Assembly: GCA_947084925.1 (NCBI GenBank)
Contig: CAMTUJ010000008.1
Span: forward strand, 62,001-126,000
Source of the DNA: JAGPUQ01 sp947084925
GTDB taxonomy: Bacteria > Pseudomonadota > Gammaproteobacteria > Pseudomonadales > Porticoccaceae
Length of the DNA: 64,000 nt
Direction: 5' to 3'
Part shown: positions 1 to 7,880 of the stretch, piece after piece
How positions within the stretch are numbered: position 1 is the first letter of the stretch
How the letters are laid out: each line of letters begins with the position of its first letter
Position numbers and translations under genes: made by a program
Notes under the pieces: model-generated
Told to the model about the DNA's origin: nothing
Seen by the model: the letters and a program-made list of their open reading frames with translations, nothing else
Databases searched by the model: none

Positions 1-178
1 GCCGGGTTGCCGGCAGACCGTCGCACAGGGCATCGACGCGGCGGTGCAGCTGGATGCCGGCTTCGATACGCGGCGGGTAGTCGCCGCGCAACGGCCCCTT
101 GACGAAATCGCCGAGCAGACCCCCGACCTGCATATCAGGGTCGCTGCCGGCGAGATACAGGTGGCCGAGGTAGTTCAC
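1..178 (-). CDS. acpH: Acyl carrier protein phosphodiesterase, N-terminal part (runs off the window)
   Basis: Reading from a GTG at 178 down to base 1 gives 59 residues that begin VNYLGHLYLA, followed by GDFVKG and the segment AGIQLHRRVDALCDGLP. This matches the start of AcpH, a small HD-like hydrolase that removes the 4'-phosphopantetheine arm from holo-ACP; the HRRxD stretch is a family hallmark. Only the first third of the usual roughly 190 residues is in the window. The gene follows gshA on the same strand, with about 175 bases between them. The ribosome binding site is weak, so the GTG start is inferred from family alignment. Confidence 0.8.
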   Translation of the reverse strand, partial: MNYLGHLYLAGSDPDMQVGGLLGDFVKGPLRGDYPPRIEAGIQLHRRVDALCDGLPATR

Positions 179-291
179 GATAAAAAATCATTCCGGAACA
201 TGCAGGAAGAAAAAATCCATGACGAAAATTTCGCGGCGAGATGTTCAGTGGAACAGTGCTGCCGGGACATTCTCACGGAGAAAAGTCTGAC

Positions 292-322
292 CGGAAATTT
301 GCACGGAAATTTTCCCGGAAAT
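292..322. repeat. Three direct CGGAAAT repeats at 12-base spacing
   Basis: CGGAAAT occurs at 292-298, 304-310 and 316-322, so the copies sit exactly 12 bases apart. They lie just past the gshA stop, in the gap before acpH. The spacing is close to one helical turn, as in iteron-like protein sites, but no function is known and chance is possible. Confidence 0.5.
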
Positions 323-354
323 GAAGTCCCCGTCAGCCGCGCGGCGCCGGTCGC

Positions 355-1947
355 TCAGGGATTCGGATCGAAATCGTACTGGGCGTAATAGGCGGCGAGA
401 AATTGCGCAAAATCCATCGTGTCGGCGGCTTCCAGCGTGGCCTGATCGGCCAGCGACTGCGTCGCCATCGCCTGGTAACGCGCCAGCGTTGCGGGGTCCA
501 GCGGCGCGGCGCGGAAATGGTCGCGGTGTTCGCGGGCCTGGCGCAGGGCGGTCTGAAAATAACTCTGCCGGGTAGCGGCCATTTCGGCGAGCAGGCGCGC
601 CGCGGGCGTGAGCGACGCGTCCTCGATACGCGGCGCCAGGGCGAGCAGCGCGGCGCCGTGATCGTCGCCGCCGTGCGCGGCGTCGAACACGGCCGCCACC
701 GGCATCATGGCGGCAAACAGTTCGCGCGCCCAGTCGGTGAGCTTTTGTTCGCGGCCGAGGATTTCCAGTTTCAGATCCGGGTCCCGGCCGCGGTACACCA
801 CCTGATGCTGGTTCGACTGGAGCAGCCGGTGTTCGTCGGGGCTGGTGGGAGGACTCTCCGACAGCAGGCAGAACAGCAGAAAGGTATCGAGGAACCGGAT
901 TTGTCCGGCGTCGATGCCCACGGGCGCGTAGGGATTGAGATCGATACAGCGCACCTCGATGTATTCGACCCCGTGCTGTCCGAGCGCGCGCAGCGGCACT
1001 TCGCCCTGGTGACTGGTGCGTTTGGGTCGGATGGTGCTGTAGAACTCGTTTTCGATCTGCAACAGCGATTTGCTCAGTTGCCGGTAGCCGCCGTCGGCGT
1101 CTTTCAGGCCCAGGGCGGCGTAGGGCGGATAGGGCGTGGTCAGACCCTGGCGAAGGTTGGCGATATAGGACTCCAGGCCGTTGTAGCAGATGTTGAGCTG
1201 CTGCTGGGCGGTGCTCTGATAACCCAGGTTGCCCATGCGCAGGGAAGTCCCACAGGGCGCGTGCAGGCTGTGGGCGTCGTCGCCGAAGGGTACCAGGCTG
1301 TGTTCCCGCCCGCGGACGAAGGTGCGGCAGATGGCCGGCGCGGCGCCGAACAGATACAGCAGCAGCCAGAAGTAGCGGCGGAAATTGCGGAGCAGGCCGA
1401 AATAGCGCGCGGTCTTGTATTCCTGCAGCGACTGGTCCGCGCCGTCGTCGGCACGCAGCATTTCCCAGCAACTGTCGGGCAGCGACCAGTTGTAGTGGAT
1501 CCCGGCGATGGTCTGCATCAGGCGGCCGTAGCGATTGCCGAGGCCAATGCGGTAAATGGTTTTCATCCGCCCGATGTTGGAGCTGCCGTAGCGCGCCACC
1601 GGTATGTCGGCGTCCTCGCCCAGCACGCAGGGCATGCTGTTCACCCAGATCAACTCGTCGTCGAGCACCTGATAGGCGAAGCGATGGATCTGTTCGAGCG
1701 TCGCCAGGGTATCCGTCACCGAGGTGGACGGCGGCGTGATGAATTCGAGCAGCGCCTCCGAGTAATCGGTCGTGATGCTGGGATGGGTGAGGGCGGAGCC
1801 CAGCGCGCGCGGGTGCGGGCGCTGGGACAGATTGCCCGCCGCGTCCACGCGCAGACTTTCCTTCTCGATGCCGCGCAGCACCTGCCGCAGCAGGGGTCGG
1901 TTGGCGGGCTGATCGAGCAGCCCCAGGCGGCGTTCGAATGGAGACAT
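355..1947 (-). CDS. gshA: Glutamate-cysteine ligase (proteobacterial GshA type)
   Basis: Cytosolic enzyme that joins glutamate to cysteine with ATP, the first and limiting step of glutathione synthesis. The 530-residue product matches the usual length (about 520) of the GshA family. It starts MSPFERRLGLL, and GIEKESLRV at residues 27-34 is the family's substrate-site signature, followed by the conserved SALTHPSITTDYSEALLEFI region. The ATG at 1947 agrees with the family start although the ribosome binding site is poor. It is transcribed divergently from ugd across a 285-base gap, and acpH follows downstream. No gshB is present in the window. Confidence 0.95.
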   Translation of the reverse strand: MSPFERRLGLLDQPANRPLLRQVLRGIEKESLRVDAAGNLSQRPHPRALGSALTHPSITTDYSEALLEFITPPSTSVTDTLATLEQIHRFAYQVLDDELIWVNSMPCVLGEDADIPVARYGSSNIGRMKTIYRIGLGNRYGRLMQTIAGIHYNWSLPDSCWEMLRADDGADQSLQEYKTARYFGLLRNFRRYFWLLLYLFGAAPAICRTFVRGREHSLVPFGDDAHSLHAPCGTSLRMGNLGYQSTAQQQLNICYNGLESYIANLRQGLTTPYPPYAALGLKDADGGYRQLSKSLLQIENEFYSTIRPKRTSHQGEVPLRALGQHGVEYIEVRCIDLNPYAPVGIDAGQIRFLDTFLLFCLLSESPPTSPDEHRLLQSNQHQVVYRGRDPDLKLEILGREQKLTDWARELFAAMMPVAAVFDAAHGGDDHGAALLALAPRIEDASLTPAARLLAEMAATRQSYFQTALRQAREHRDHFRAAPLDPATLARYQAMATQSLADQATLEAADTMDFAQFLAAYYAQYDFDPNP

Positions 1948-2232
1948 GGAGACGGGCGTCAGCAGCGGATGCGGGTGGTGCCGGGATGCCGTGGCGTCAG
2001 CGCGTCCGGCGTCGGCGGTGCGAGGGACCCCGTTCGGTCCCGTTGCGGATGGTGGTCGCCGGCAGCGTGTTGGCGCATGGGGGTCATGGTGCGAGTCTGG
2101 AATGGCTGGCTTTCAGTGTAACCCAAGCCCGCCGACCCGCAAGCCCGCGGACCCGCGCGAGCGCCGCCGGGGGACATAATCCGGTCACACTGAACTCCGA
2201 CAATTGCCGCGACAACACTGCCGGAGGCAGCC

Positions 2233-3615
2233 ATGAAAGTTACGGTAATGGGTAGCGGCTATGTGGGACTGGTGAGCAGCGCGTGTCTCGCCAACGCCGG
2301 TCATCAGGTCGTGTGTTTCGATATCGACAGTGTCCGCATCGAGCGCCTGCGCCAGGGTATCTGTCCGGTATCCGAACCCGGCCTGGAGGACTGTATCGCC
2401 CAGGGCATGCGGGCCGCGTCGCTCGTTTTCAGCGCCGAGGCGGTCACGGCCTTCGCCGGCGCCCAGGTGATCATCATCGCGGTGGGTACGCCGCCCGGCG
2501 AGGATGGCTCCGCCGACATCTGCCATGTGCTGGCGGCGGCGACGCTGGTCGGCAGCCACCTGGAGCAGCAGGCGCTGGTGGTCACCAAGTCCACCGTGCC
2601 GGTGGGCTCCACCGAACAGGTGCGCGAGCGTATCGCGCAAGTGCTCGCCAAGCGGGGCGCGAAGCTCGAATTCGCGGTGGCGTCCAATCCGGAGTTTCTC
2701 AAGGAAGGCGCGGCGGTGAGCGATTTCATGAAGCCGGACCGCATCGTCATCGGCACCGATTCGCCCTGGGCGGAGAAGCTCCTGCGCAGCCTCTACGCGC
2801 CGTTCAATCGCAATCACGAGCGCATCATGATGATGGACGTGCGCTCGGCGGAGCTGACCAAATACGCAGCCAACGCCATGCTGGCCACCAAGATCAGCTT
2901 CATCAACGAGATCGCCAATATTGCCGAAACCCTGGGCGCCGACATCGAAAAAGTCCGCCAGGGCATTGGCGCCGATCCCCGTATCGGCTATCAGTTCATC
3001 TATCCGGGCTGCGGTTACGGCGGTTCCTGCTTTCCCAAGGATGTGCGCGCGCTGGAGGCCATCGCCCTGAACGCGGGCTACCGGCCGCAATTGCTGCGCG
3101 CGGTGCGCGAGGTCAACGAGCGCCAGAAGCAGCGGTTGGCGGAGAAAGTGCTCGCCTATTACGGCAAGGACATTCGCGGCCGCACTTTCGCGCTCTGGGG
3201 GCTGGCGTTCAAGCCGCGCACCGACGACATGCGGGAAGCGCCCAGCCGGGCGCTGCTCGAAGCCCTGTGGCAGGCGGGCGCGCGGGTGCGGGCGTTCGAT
3301 CCGCGCGCCATGGACGCCTGTCAGACGCTTTACGGCGAGCGCGACGACCTGCTGCTGCTCGGTACCAAGGAAGCCGCCGCCAAAGGCGCCGATGCGCTGA
3401 TCATTTGCACGGAATGGAAAGGCTTCTGGGCGCCCGATTTCGATCTGCTGCGGACGCTGTTGCGCACCCCGGTGATCTTCGACGGCCGCAATCTTTATGA
3501 TCCGGCGCTGCTCGCGGAACAGGGTTTCGATTACATGGCCATCGGTCGTGGCGTCGATCCGGAGCGGGCCGGCGCTCTGGCCCGGCGGCGGGGGTTGCCG
3601 GTGCGGGCGGCGTGA
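2233..3615 (+). CDS. ugd: UDP-glucose 6-dehydrogenase
   Basis: Oxidises UDP-glucose to UDP-glucuronate with two NAD+, supplying acidic sugars for capsule, exopolysaccharide or lipid A modification. The 460-residue product opens with a Rossmann motif (MGSGYVGL, residues 6-13) and has STVPVGST in the NAD domain. The catalytic cysteine is Cys266 within GGSCFPKD. The C-terminal UDP-binding domain is present (LWGLAFKPRTDDMREAPS). A strong GGAGG lies 6 bases before the ATG. The gene converges on the LpxH-like gene 12 bases downstream. The neighbouring envelope genes make a role in surface glycans likely. Confidence 0.95.
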   Translation: MKVTVMGSGYVGLVSSACLANAGHQVVCFDIDSVRIERLRQGICPVSEPGLEDCIAQGMRAASLVFSAEAVTAFAGAQVIIIAVGTPPGEDGSADICHVLAAATLVGSHLEQQALVVTKSTVPVGSTEQVRERIAQVLAKRGAKLEFAVASNPEFLKEGAAVSDFMKPDRIVIGTDSPWAEKLLRSLYAPFNRNHERIMMMDVRSAELTKYAANAMLATKISFINEIANIAETLGADIEKVRQGIGADPRIGYQFIYPGCGYGGSCFPKDVRALEAIALNAGYRPQLLRAVREVNERQKQRLAEKVLAYYGKDIRGRTFALWGLAFKPRTDDMREAPSRALLEALWQAGARVRAFDPRAMDACQTLYGERDDLLLLGTKEAAAKGADALIICTEWKGFWAPDFDLLRTLLRTPVIFDGRNLYDPALLAEQGFDYMAIGRGVDPERAGALARRRGLPVRAA

Positions 3616-3627
3616 ATACCTGCACGG

Positions 3628-4545
3628 CTAACGCGCCGACAGCCGGGGCAGTCGCAACAACTGAAATTCCGTCCCCGCGCTGGCCGTCCGTTCGCACTTG
3701 AGCGGCTGTTGCAGATCGCCCCAGTGCACGAGTTCGAGCCGGCCGCCGCGGTGCTCCACCAGCGCGGTGCAGCTTTCCACCCAGTCGCCATCGTTGCAGT
3801 AGAGGAGATCGTCGATCACGCGCAGCTCCGGCTGATGGATGTGGCCGCAGACGACGCCGTCGAAACCGCGCCGGCGCGCTTCGTGTACCGCGGCGCGCTC
3901 AAAGGTTTCGATCGCCGCGCGGGCATTGCCGACGCGGTTTTTCACATAGTAGGCGAGCGACCAGTAAGGCAGCCGCAGCCGGCGCCGCGCACCGTTGGCC
4001 AATTGATTGAGTATCAGCAACAGCGAATAGCTCGCGTTGCCGACCCAGCGATTGAGGCGCGAACACAGCACCACGTGATCGAACTGGTCGCCGTGGATCA
4101 GCAGCAGCCGACGGCCATCGGCGGTGGTGTGAACCGCCTCCATCGCCACCTCGATATCGAGAAACTGACGCGCCGCGATATCGCGTGCCAGCATGTCGTG
4201 ATTGCCGGGCACATAGACCACGCGGGTGCCTTCGGCGGCTTTGGCAATGATTTTGCGCAGCACGGCCTGGTGGCTGAGCGGCCAGTAGAAACTTCGCTTC
4301 AATGCCCACAGATCGACGATGTCGCCGATCAGATAAAGCACGTCGCACTGGGTACGCTCCAGAAAGTCGAGGAGAAACTCGGCGCGGCAGCCGCGGCTGC
4401 CCAGGTGGATGTCGGAAAGCCAGATGGCGTTGAGGCGTTGCGTCAGCGGCGAAATGTCCGGTGGGCCGGCGGGGCGCCGGCGCTGAAAAGGGAGTGCGCC
4501 CGCTGTGCTGTTTGCAGAGGTGTCGGGCTCAGGGTTCCGAGACAA
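3628..4545 (-). CDS. LpxH-like metallophosphoesterase (UDP-2,3-diacylglucosamine diphosphatase family)
   Basis: Calcineurin-like phosphoesterase with all metal-site motifs in order: SDIHLG, GDIVDLW, GNHDM, and GHIHQPE near the C-terminus. It resembles the LpxH-like family that cleaves UDP-2,3-diacylglucosamine, but many members of this subfamily are unproven and could act on other envelope nucleotide-sugar lipids. The start is uncertain. No ATG lies between the upstream gene's end and the domain. A TTG at 4545, overlapping the glycosyltransferase by 17 bases and preceded by GGAG, gives 305 residues with the first metal Asp near residue 45. Last gene of a three-gene minus-strand operon (PAP2, glycosyltransferase, this). 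Confidence 0.8.
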   Translation of the reverse strand: MSRNPEPDTSANSTAGALPFQRRRPAGPPDISPLTQRLNAIWLSDIHLGSRGCRAEFLLDFLERTQCDVLYLIGDIVDLWALKRSFYWPLSHQAVLRKIIAKAAEGTRVVYVPGNHDMLARDIAARQFLDIEVAMEAVHTTADGRRLLLIHGDQFDHVVLCSRLNRWVGNASYSLLLILNQLANGARRRLRLPYWSLAYYVKNRVGNARAAIETFERAAVHEARRRGFDGVVCGHIHQPELRVIDDLLYCNDGDWVESCTALVEHRGGRLELVHWGDLQQPLKCERTASAGTEFQLLRLPRLSAR

Positions 4546-5614
4546 CAGGATGCATCTCCGGCGGTGGAAACAGCGGGGCGTCGGGGAACCGGGTGGTACG
4601 CCACAGCGCCGCGGACAGCGCCTGGATGTCCGGGTCGTGGCCGGCGGCAATCCAGCGCGCGATGGCGGCGGCCACATCCGGATAACGCACGCGCACCGCG
4701 CGACCGCGTTCCAGCCAGGCGCGCACCTGTGCGCCATCGAGGCGATCCATGGTGTAGGCCAACCCCAGTTGCGCCAGTGCCATGGCGTTGGCGTGCTGCT
4801 CGGACTGTCCCAGCACCGGCTTGACCAGCACCTTGATGCCCAGTTGCAGGGCCTCGCTCGCCAGCTCGAAACCGGCGTTGCAGATCACGCCGCCGGAGCG
4901 AATCAGCTCCCCGTGAAATCCATGGCGATTGGGCCGCTGCCAGCGGATATGCGCGGCGCTCTCCGCGACGGTGTCGGCGTCCGGGTGATACACCGTAAAC
5001 TGGAAATCGGCAAAGGGCGCGAGCAGCGCGCTGATGGCGGCGGGCGTCTCGAAGGGCAGGTAGACCACGATCAGCCGGGCATCCCGCTCGTTGTCTGCCT
5101 CTTGCACGGGCGCCACCGGGGGCAGCAGCGGCGCGTCGAAGTGGTACCAGTGCAAACCCAGACAGGTGTCCGCCGGCGCCATCCAGCGCAGCAGCAAACG
5201 CTGGTGGTAGTTGCCGCCCGGTCGCGGGACCGGATAGTGAAACGCATACTGGTGGCCGATGCCGACGCAGGGCTTGTGGCGCAGGCGCGCGGCCCAGGCG
5301 GTCACCGGTTCGAAGTCGGTGAGGATGAGGTCGTATTGCGACAGGTCCAGGGAGCGAACTTCGCGTAGAAAGCGGCGGGGATTCAACTTCCGCAAGGTTC
5401 CAACACTGCGCAGCCGGCCGGCTTCGATGGCAAGGGTGAATCCCGCACGGAGCTGGTAATCGCCAAACGGCTCCATGTCGAAGAACTGGTCCGCTTCGCG
5501 CCCGGAAAACAGATAGTCCACCGCGAGGCCCTGGTCGGCCATGGCTTTGGCCATGGCACGGGCGCGCGTGATATGGCCGTTGCCGGTGCCCTGAACGCCG
5601 TAGAGGATGCGCAT
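4529..5614 (-). CDS. MJ1255/VC2487-type glycosyltransferase
   Basis: Product of 361 residues starting MRILYGVQGTGNGHITRA, the nucleotide-sugar-binding N-terminus typical of the MJ1255/VC2487 family of GT-B glycosyltransferases (related to MurG and UDP-glucuronosyltransferases). A C-terminal donor-binding segment is visible (GVICNAGFELASEALQLG). The acceptor and donor sugars are unknown. The ATG at 5614 shares its A with the stop codon of the PAP2 gene (TGATG), so translation is coupled. A longer reading frame exists upstream but would overlap PAP2. The PAP2 and LpxH-like partners suggest work on lipid-linked sugars, with Ugd as a possible donor supplier. Confidence 0.85.
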   Translation of the reverse strand: MRILYGVQGTGNGHITRARAMAKAMADQGLAVDYLFSGREADQFFDMEPFGDYQLRAGFTLAIEAGRLRSVGTLRKLNPRRFLREVRSLDLSQYDLILTDFEPVTAWAARLRHKPCVGIGHQYAFHYPVPRPGGNYHQRLLLRWMAPADTCLGLHWYHFDAPLLPPVAPVQEADNERDARLIVVYLPFETPAAISALLAPFADFQFTVYHPDADTVAESAAHIRWQRPNRHGFHGELIRSGGVICNAGFELASEALQLGIKVLVKPVLGQSEQHANAMALAQLGLAYTMDRLDGAQVRAWLERGRAVRVRYPDVAAAIARWIAAGHDPDIQALSAALWRTTRFPDAPLFPPPEMHPVVSEP

Positions 5615-6186
5615 CAAATGGGTAATCCAGAAGACAGCACGCTGATGGCCAGCAACCCGATGCTGGTACCCATCAGGGCGCCGGCGGCGATGTCGGAAGG
5701 AAAGTGCACGCCCAGAAATACGCGCGAGGTACCGACCAGGGCCGCCCACAGGTACAGCGGCACCAGCAGAGGCGGAAAGATCCAGCCGGTCGCGGTAGCG
5801 GCCAGGAAAGCGCCGCTGGTGTGTCCGGAGGGAAAGCTGAACTGGTCCGCCGGCACGATGAAACTCTCGAAACCGGGCAATGCGTCCGCTGGGCGGTTGC
5901 GTTTGAGACCGCGTTTGAGGATGGCGTAAAGCGGCCGTTCAACCGCAAAGGCGGTGGCGAGCACGATCAACAGCGTGGTCGCGGTCGCGCTGTTGATCGG
6001 CAGCAGTGCCAGGGGAGCGGCGAAGTAGTAGGGGCCGTCAGCGGTTTTGGAAATCAGGCGACCGACGGCCGTGAACAGCGCGCGGCGCTTGCGGCGCATG
6101 CACCAGTTGAACGTGAAGACATCGCCCTGCTGGATATACCCCAGTACGGTGCGGCGCTCGGATCGGACTCGGCTCATGTCCAGCAA
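5614..6186 (-). CDS. PAP2-family membrane phosphatase
   Basis: Small integral-membrane lipid phosphatase of 190 residues. All three PAP2 signature motifs are intact: KRGLKRNRP (91-99), PSGH (119-122) and SRVFLGVHFPSD (154-165). The general acid/base histidines are therefore present. Several hydrophobic segments surround the motifs, with the active site expected on the periplasmic face. Family substrates include phosphatidate, phosphatidylglycerol phosphate and undecaprenyl diphosphate; which applies here is not visible. First gene of the operon with the glycosyltransferase and the phosphoesterase, which favours recycling of a lipid carrier or lipid remodelling. Confidence 0.88.
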   Translation of the reverse strand: MLDMSRVRSERRTVLGYIQQGDVFTFNWCMRRKRRALFTAVGRLISKTADGPYYFAAPLALLPINSATATTLLIVLATAFAVERPLYAILKRGLKRNRPADALPGFESFIVPADQFSFPSGHTSGAFLAATATGWIFPPLLVPLYLWAALVGTSRVFLGVHFPSDIAAGALMGTSIGLLAISVLSSGLPI

Positions 6187-6446
6187 GGCTAGAGCGAGAA
6201 TGTTTCAGGCTGAAAACCGCCAGGTGACCGATGCGTGACAAAGTGGCTGATAAGTGGAGGTCGATGGCTTCTCGGCAGCCGCTGTCAGCGGTTTCTCAGC
6301 AGCCTGCTATGCGGATATCGAGCGGCATCGCGACATTTGCGTGCGGCATGCAGGCTGGGATTCGCATCGCGGTGCGGGGCGTTGATTCCCGGTCTGGCGA
6401 CGTTGCGCCGCGAAAAGCTCGGCGGCATGGTCACGGCGTGGTCGGC
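6187..6446. other. Intergenic region between PAP2 and a small secreted protein gene
   Basis: About 300 bases separate the PAP2 start from the next gene's stop at 6493. I see no coding signal on either strand. The promoter for the PAP2 operon should lie near its 6187 end, but no convincing -35/-10 pair was found. The far end holds the terminator listed next. Confidence 0.5.
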
Positions 6447-6487
6447 GGAAAGAAAACCCGAAGCCGCGCCGGGCGCATGGCTTCGGG
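6447..6487 (-). terminator. Rho-independent terminator of the small secreted protein gene
   Basis: Perfect 9-bp inverted repeat CCCGAAGCC (6457-6465) / GGCTTCGGG (6479-6487), with a 13-base loop. On the minus strand it is followed by TTTTCTTTCC. It sits 6 bases past the stop codon at 6493, the expected place and orientation. Confidence 0.8.
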
Positions 6488-6492
6488 CTGGA

Positions 6493-6825
6493 TCAATCTT
6501 TCTTGTAACCGGTCGTGCGGCAGCCCAGACACCGCTCGAAGGTGTTCCTGGCCGGCCAGCCAATCAGTGCTTCGGCGGAGCCCTTGACGTTGCCGCCAAG
6601 CGCCGAGAACGGCAGGCCGACCAGCCAGATGGCGGAACCCACCACGGTGGCGGTGAACAGCAGGGGTCGCCCGATCAGCAGGTCACTGCCCATGGCGATC
6701 GCGGACGGCGAATTCGGGTCTGCGTTTTCGTCATCGAAAGCGAAGGCGGGCTGGCACAGCAGCAGCGCCGCGGCCAACGCCAGAGGGCGTGCCGCCGTAT
6801 TTTTTCTGAAGGCTTGCAGTTTCAC
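6493..6825 (-). CDS. Small exported protein of unknown function
   Basis: 110 residues starting at a GTG preceded by a strong AGGAGGGAG. A signal peptide is clear: positive start (KLQAFRKNTAARP), hydrophobic core, and a likely cut after AFA near residue 29. The mature part has a hydrophobic stretch (LLFTATVVGSAIWLVGLPFSAL) and a C-terminal segment with two cysteines (RCLGC). It resembles a short conserved family seen in many gammaproteobacteria, with an exported protein, an RPL-x-TVVG motif and SALGGNVKGSAEALIG, but no function is known to me. It has its own terminator and is probably monocistronic. Confidence 0.75.
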   Translation of the reverse strand: MKLQAFRKNTAARPLALAAALLLCQPAFAFDDENADPNSPSAIAMGSDLLIGRPLLFTATVVGSAIWLVGLPFSALGGNVKGSAEALIGWPARNTFERCLGCRTTGYKKD

Positions 6826-6959
6826 TGGTGCTCCCTCCTGAGTGAACCACGCGGACGTCCGCCCAGGTAGTGGGCGGGTCGCTCTGCCCGGAGTATAGAG
6901 AGAGTGCTCGCGGAAGCCAACGCCGGGGCGAGTGCGAGTTCACAGACTGCCCACCCGGT

Positions 6960-7127
6960 TCACGGGTTGCCTACCCGAGTGGATGCGTGTGTTCCGGTGC
7001 TTCCCGCCGCGCAGTCGAGGCGTTCGTCAAATTGCAGGATGATGCCGTCGGGATCCTGAAACAGGCAGGTGAGCACGATGCCGCCGGGCGCCTCGCCATA
7101 GACGCGGGTGTCGGACTCGGTGGCGTG
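6960..7127 (-). pseudogene. C-terminal remnant of a VOC/glyoxalase-fold protein
   Basis: On the minus strand a short open stretch reads ESDTRVYGEAPGGIVL and then TCLFQDPDGIILQFDERLD, ending at a TGA at 6960-6962. The pattern FQDPDGxxLQF is the closing beta-strand motif of VOC (glyoxalase/bleomycin-resistance) proteins. No start codon or N-terminal half can be found in this frame, so it looks like the decayed tail of a lost gene. Confidence 0.4.
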
Positions 7128-7211
7128 CCGACCGGCGCCGACCGGACGATGAAACTGGCATCCGGGCCATCTTCCCAGCGCAGATAATTGTGGCAGCGGG
7201 CTTGATTTGGG

Positions 7212-7242
7212 TTAGCGCCGCCGAACGGTGCTGGTCTATAAT
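7212..7242 (+). promoter_or_regulatory. Probable sigma-70 promoter of the nuo operon
   Basis: A perfect -10 box TATAAT lies at 7237-7242. The best -35 candidate, TTAGCG (7212-7217), is weak and spaced 19 bases; a TTGATT at 7202 is too far away. The site is about 200 bases upstream of nuoA, leaving a long leader. Confidence 0.5.
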
Positions 7243-7294
7243 CCCGGCCCGCTGGCACCGGGCCGATTCGTGACGGTTATCCGCCCCCTTGGTC

Positions 7295-7341
7295 GACCGG
7301 CGCCGGTAACCCGCAGTCGGTAAGCCGATGCGGCGCCGGTC
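7295..7341 (+). promoter_or_regulatory. Large hairpin in the nuo leader
   Basis: A perfect 11-bp inverted repeat, GACCGGCGCCG (7295-7305) and CGGCGCCGGTC (7331-7341), encloses a 25-base loop. The loop itself holds a small hairpin (TCGG-TAAG-CCGA). It lies between the TATAAT box and nuoA. No T-run follows, so it is not a simple terminator; it may stabilise or regulate the mRNA. The rest of 7243-7440 shows no reading frame with coding character. Confidence 0.5.
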
Positions 7342-7440
7342 AACACCGTTGGCGGAGTCTGGTCTACCCCGGAGCCTGCCCTAACCTCTGAACATGGCGA
7401 CCTTGTACGGCGGACCCCGCCGGGCCTAGCGAAGCTTTAC

Positions 7441-7863
7441 ATGACCGAGCTGTTGAAAATCTTCCCGGACTCCCCCGAATTCTGGGGCGCCGCGGTGTAT
7501 GTCGTGGCGGTATTCGGGCTCTGCGGCCTGATGCTGGGTCTGTCGTGGCTGCTGGGCGGTCGCAGCGGCGCGCGGGCGCGCAATGAACCCTTCGAGTCGG
7601 GGGTCGTGTCCGCCTCGCCTGAGCGTCTGCGGCTGTCGGCGAAATTCTATCTGGTGGCGGTGTTCTTTGTGATCTTCGATGTCGAGGCACTGTTTCTGTA
7701 CGCCTGGGCGGTATCCGTGCGTGAAGCGGGTTGGCCTGGCCTGATCGAAGCATCGATCTTTGTCGGGGTGCTCGGCGCCAGCCTGATCTACCTGATCCGC
7801 ATCGGCGCCCTGGACTGGGCGCCGCGGACCCATCGCCGGCGTCCACCCGGCGACAATTCCTGA
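7441..7863 (+). CDS. nuoA: NADH-quinone oxidoreductase subunit A
   Basis: Membrane subunit of complex I located near the quinone chamber. The 140 residues carry three hydrophobic helices and the conserved NEPFESGV loop (residues 45-52). The segment FYLVAVFFVIFDVEALFLYAWAV around residue 70 holds the conserved acidic residues. First gene of the 13-gene nuo operon; nuoB starts 17 bases after its stop. The ribosome binding site is weak (GAAG), which is common for first genes behind a structured leader. Confidence 0.95.
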   Translation: MTELLKIFPDSPEFWGAAVYVVAVFGLCGLMLGLSWLLGGRSGARARNEPFESGVVSASPERLRLSAKFYLVAVFFVIFDVEALFLYAWAVSVREAGWPGLIEASIFVGVLGASLIYLIRIGALDWAPRTHRRRPPGDNS

Positions 7864-7880
7864 GGCGCGAGGCCGATCCC

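Noticed and set aside
403..2121. 572-codon plus-strand open frame over gshA
   Set aside because: Antisense shadow of the clear gshA gene, with composition but no motifs of a real protein.
7200..7440. A tRNA gene upstream of nuoA, as seen in some gammaproteobacteria (tRNA-Leu)
   Set aside because: No cloverleaf or T-loop sequence could be found; the hairpins present do not fold as a tRNA.
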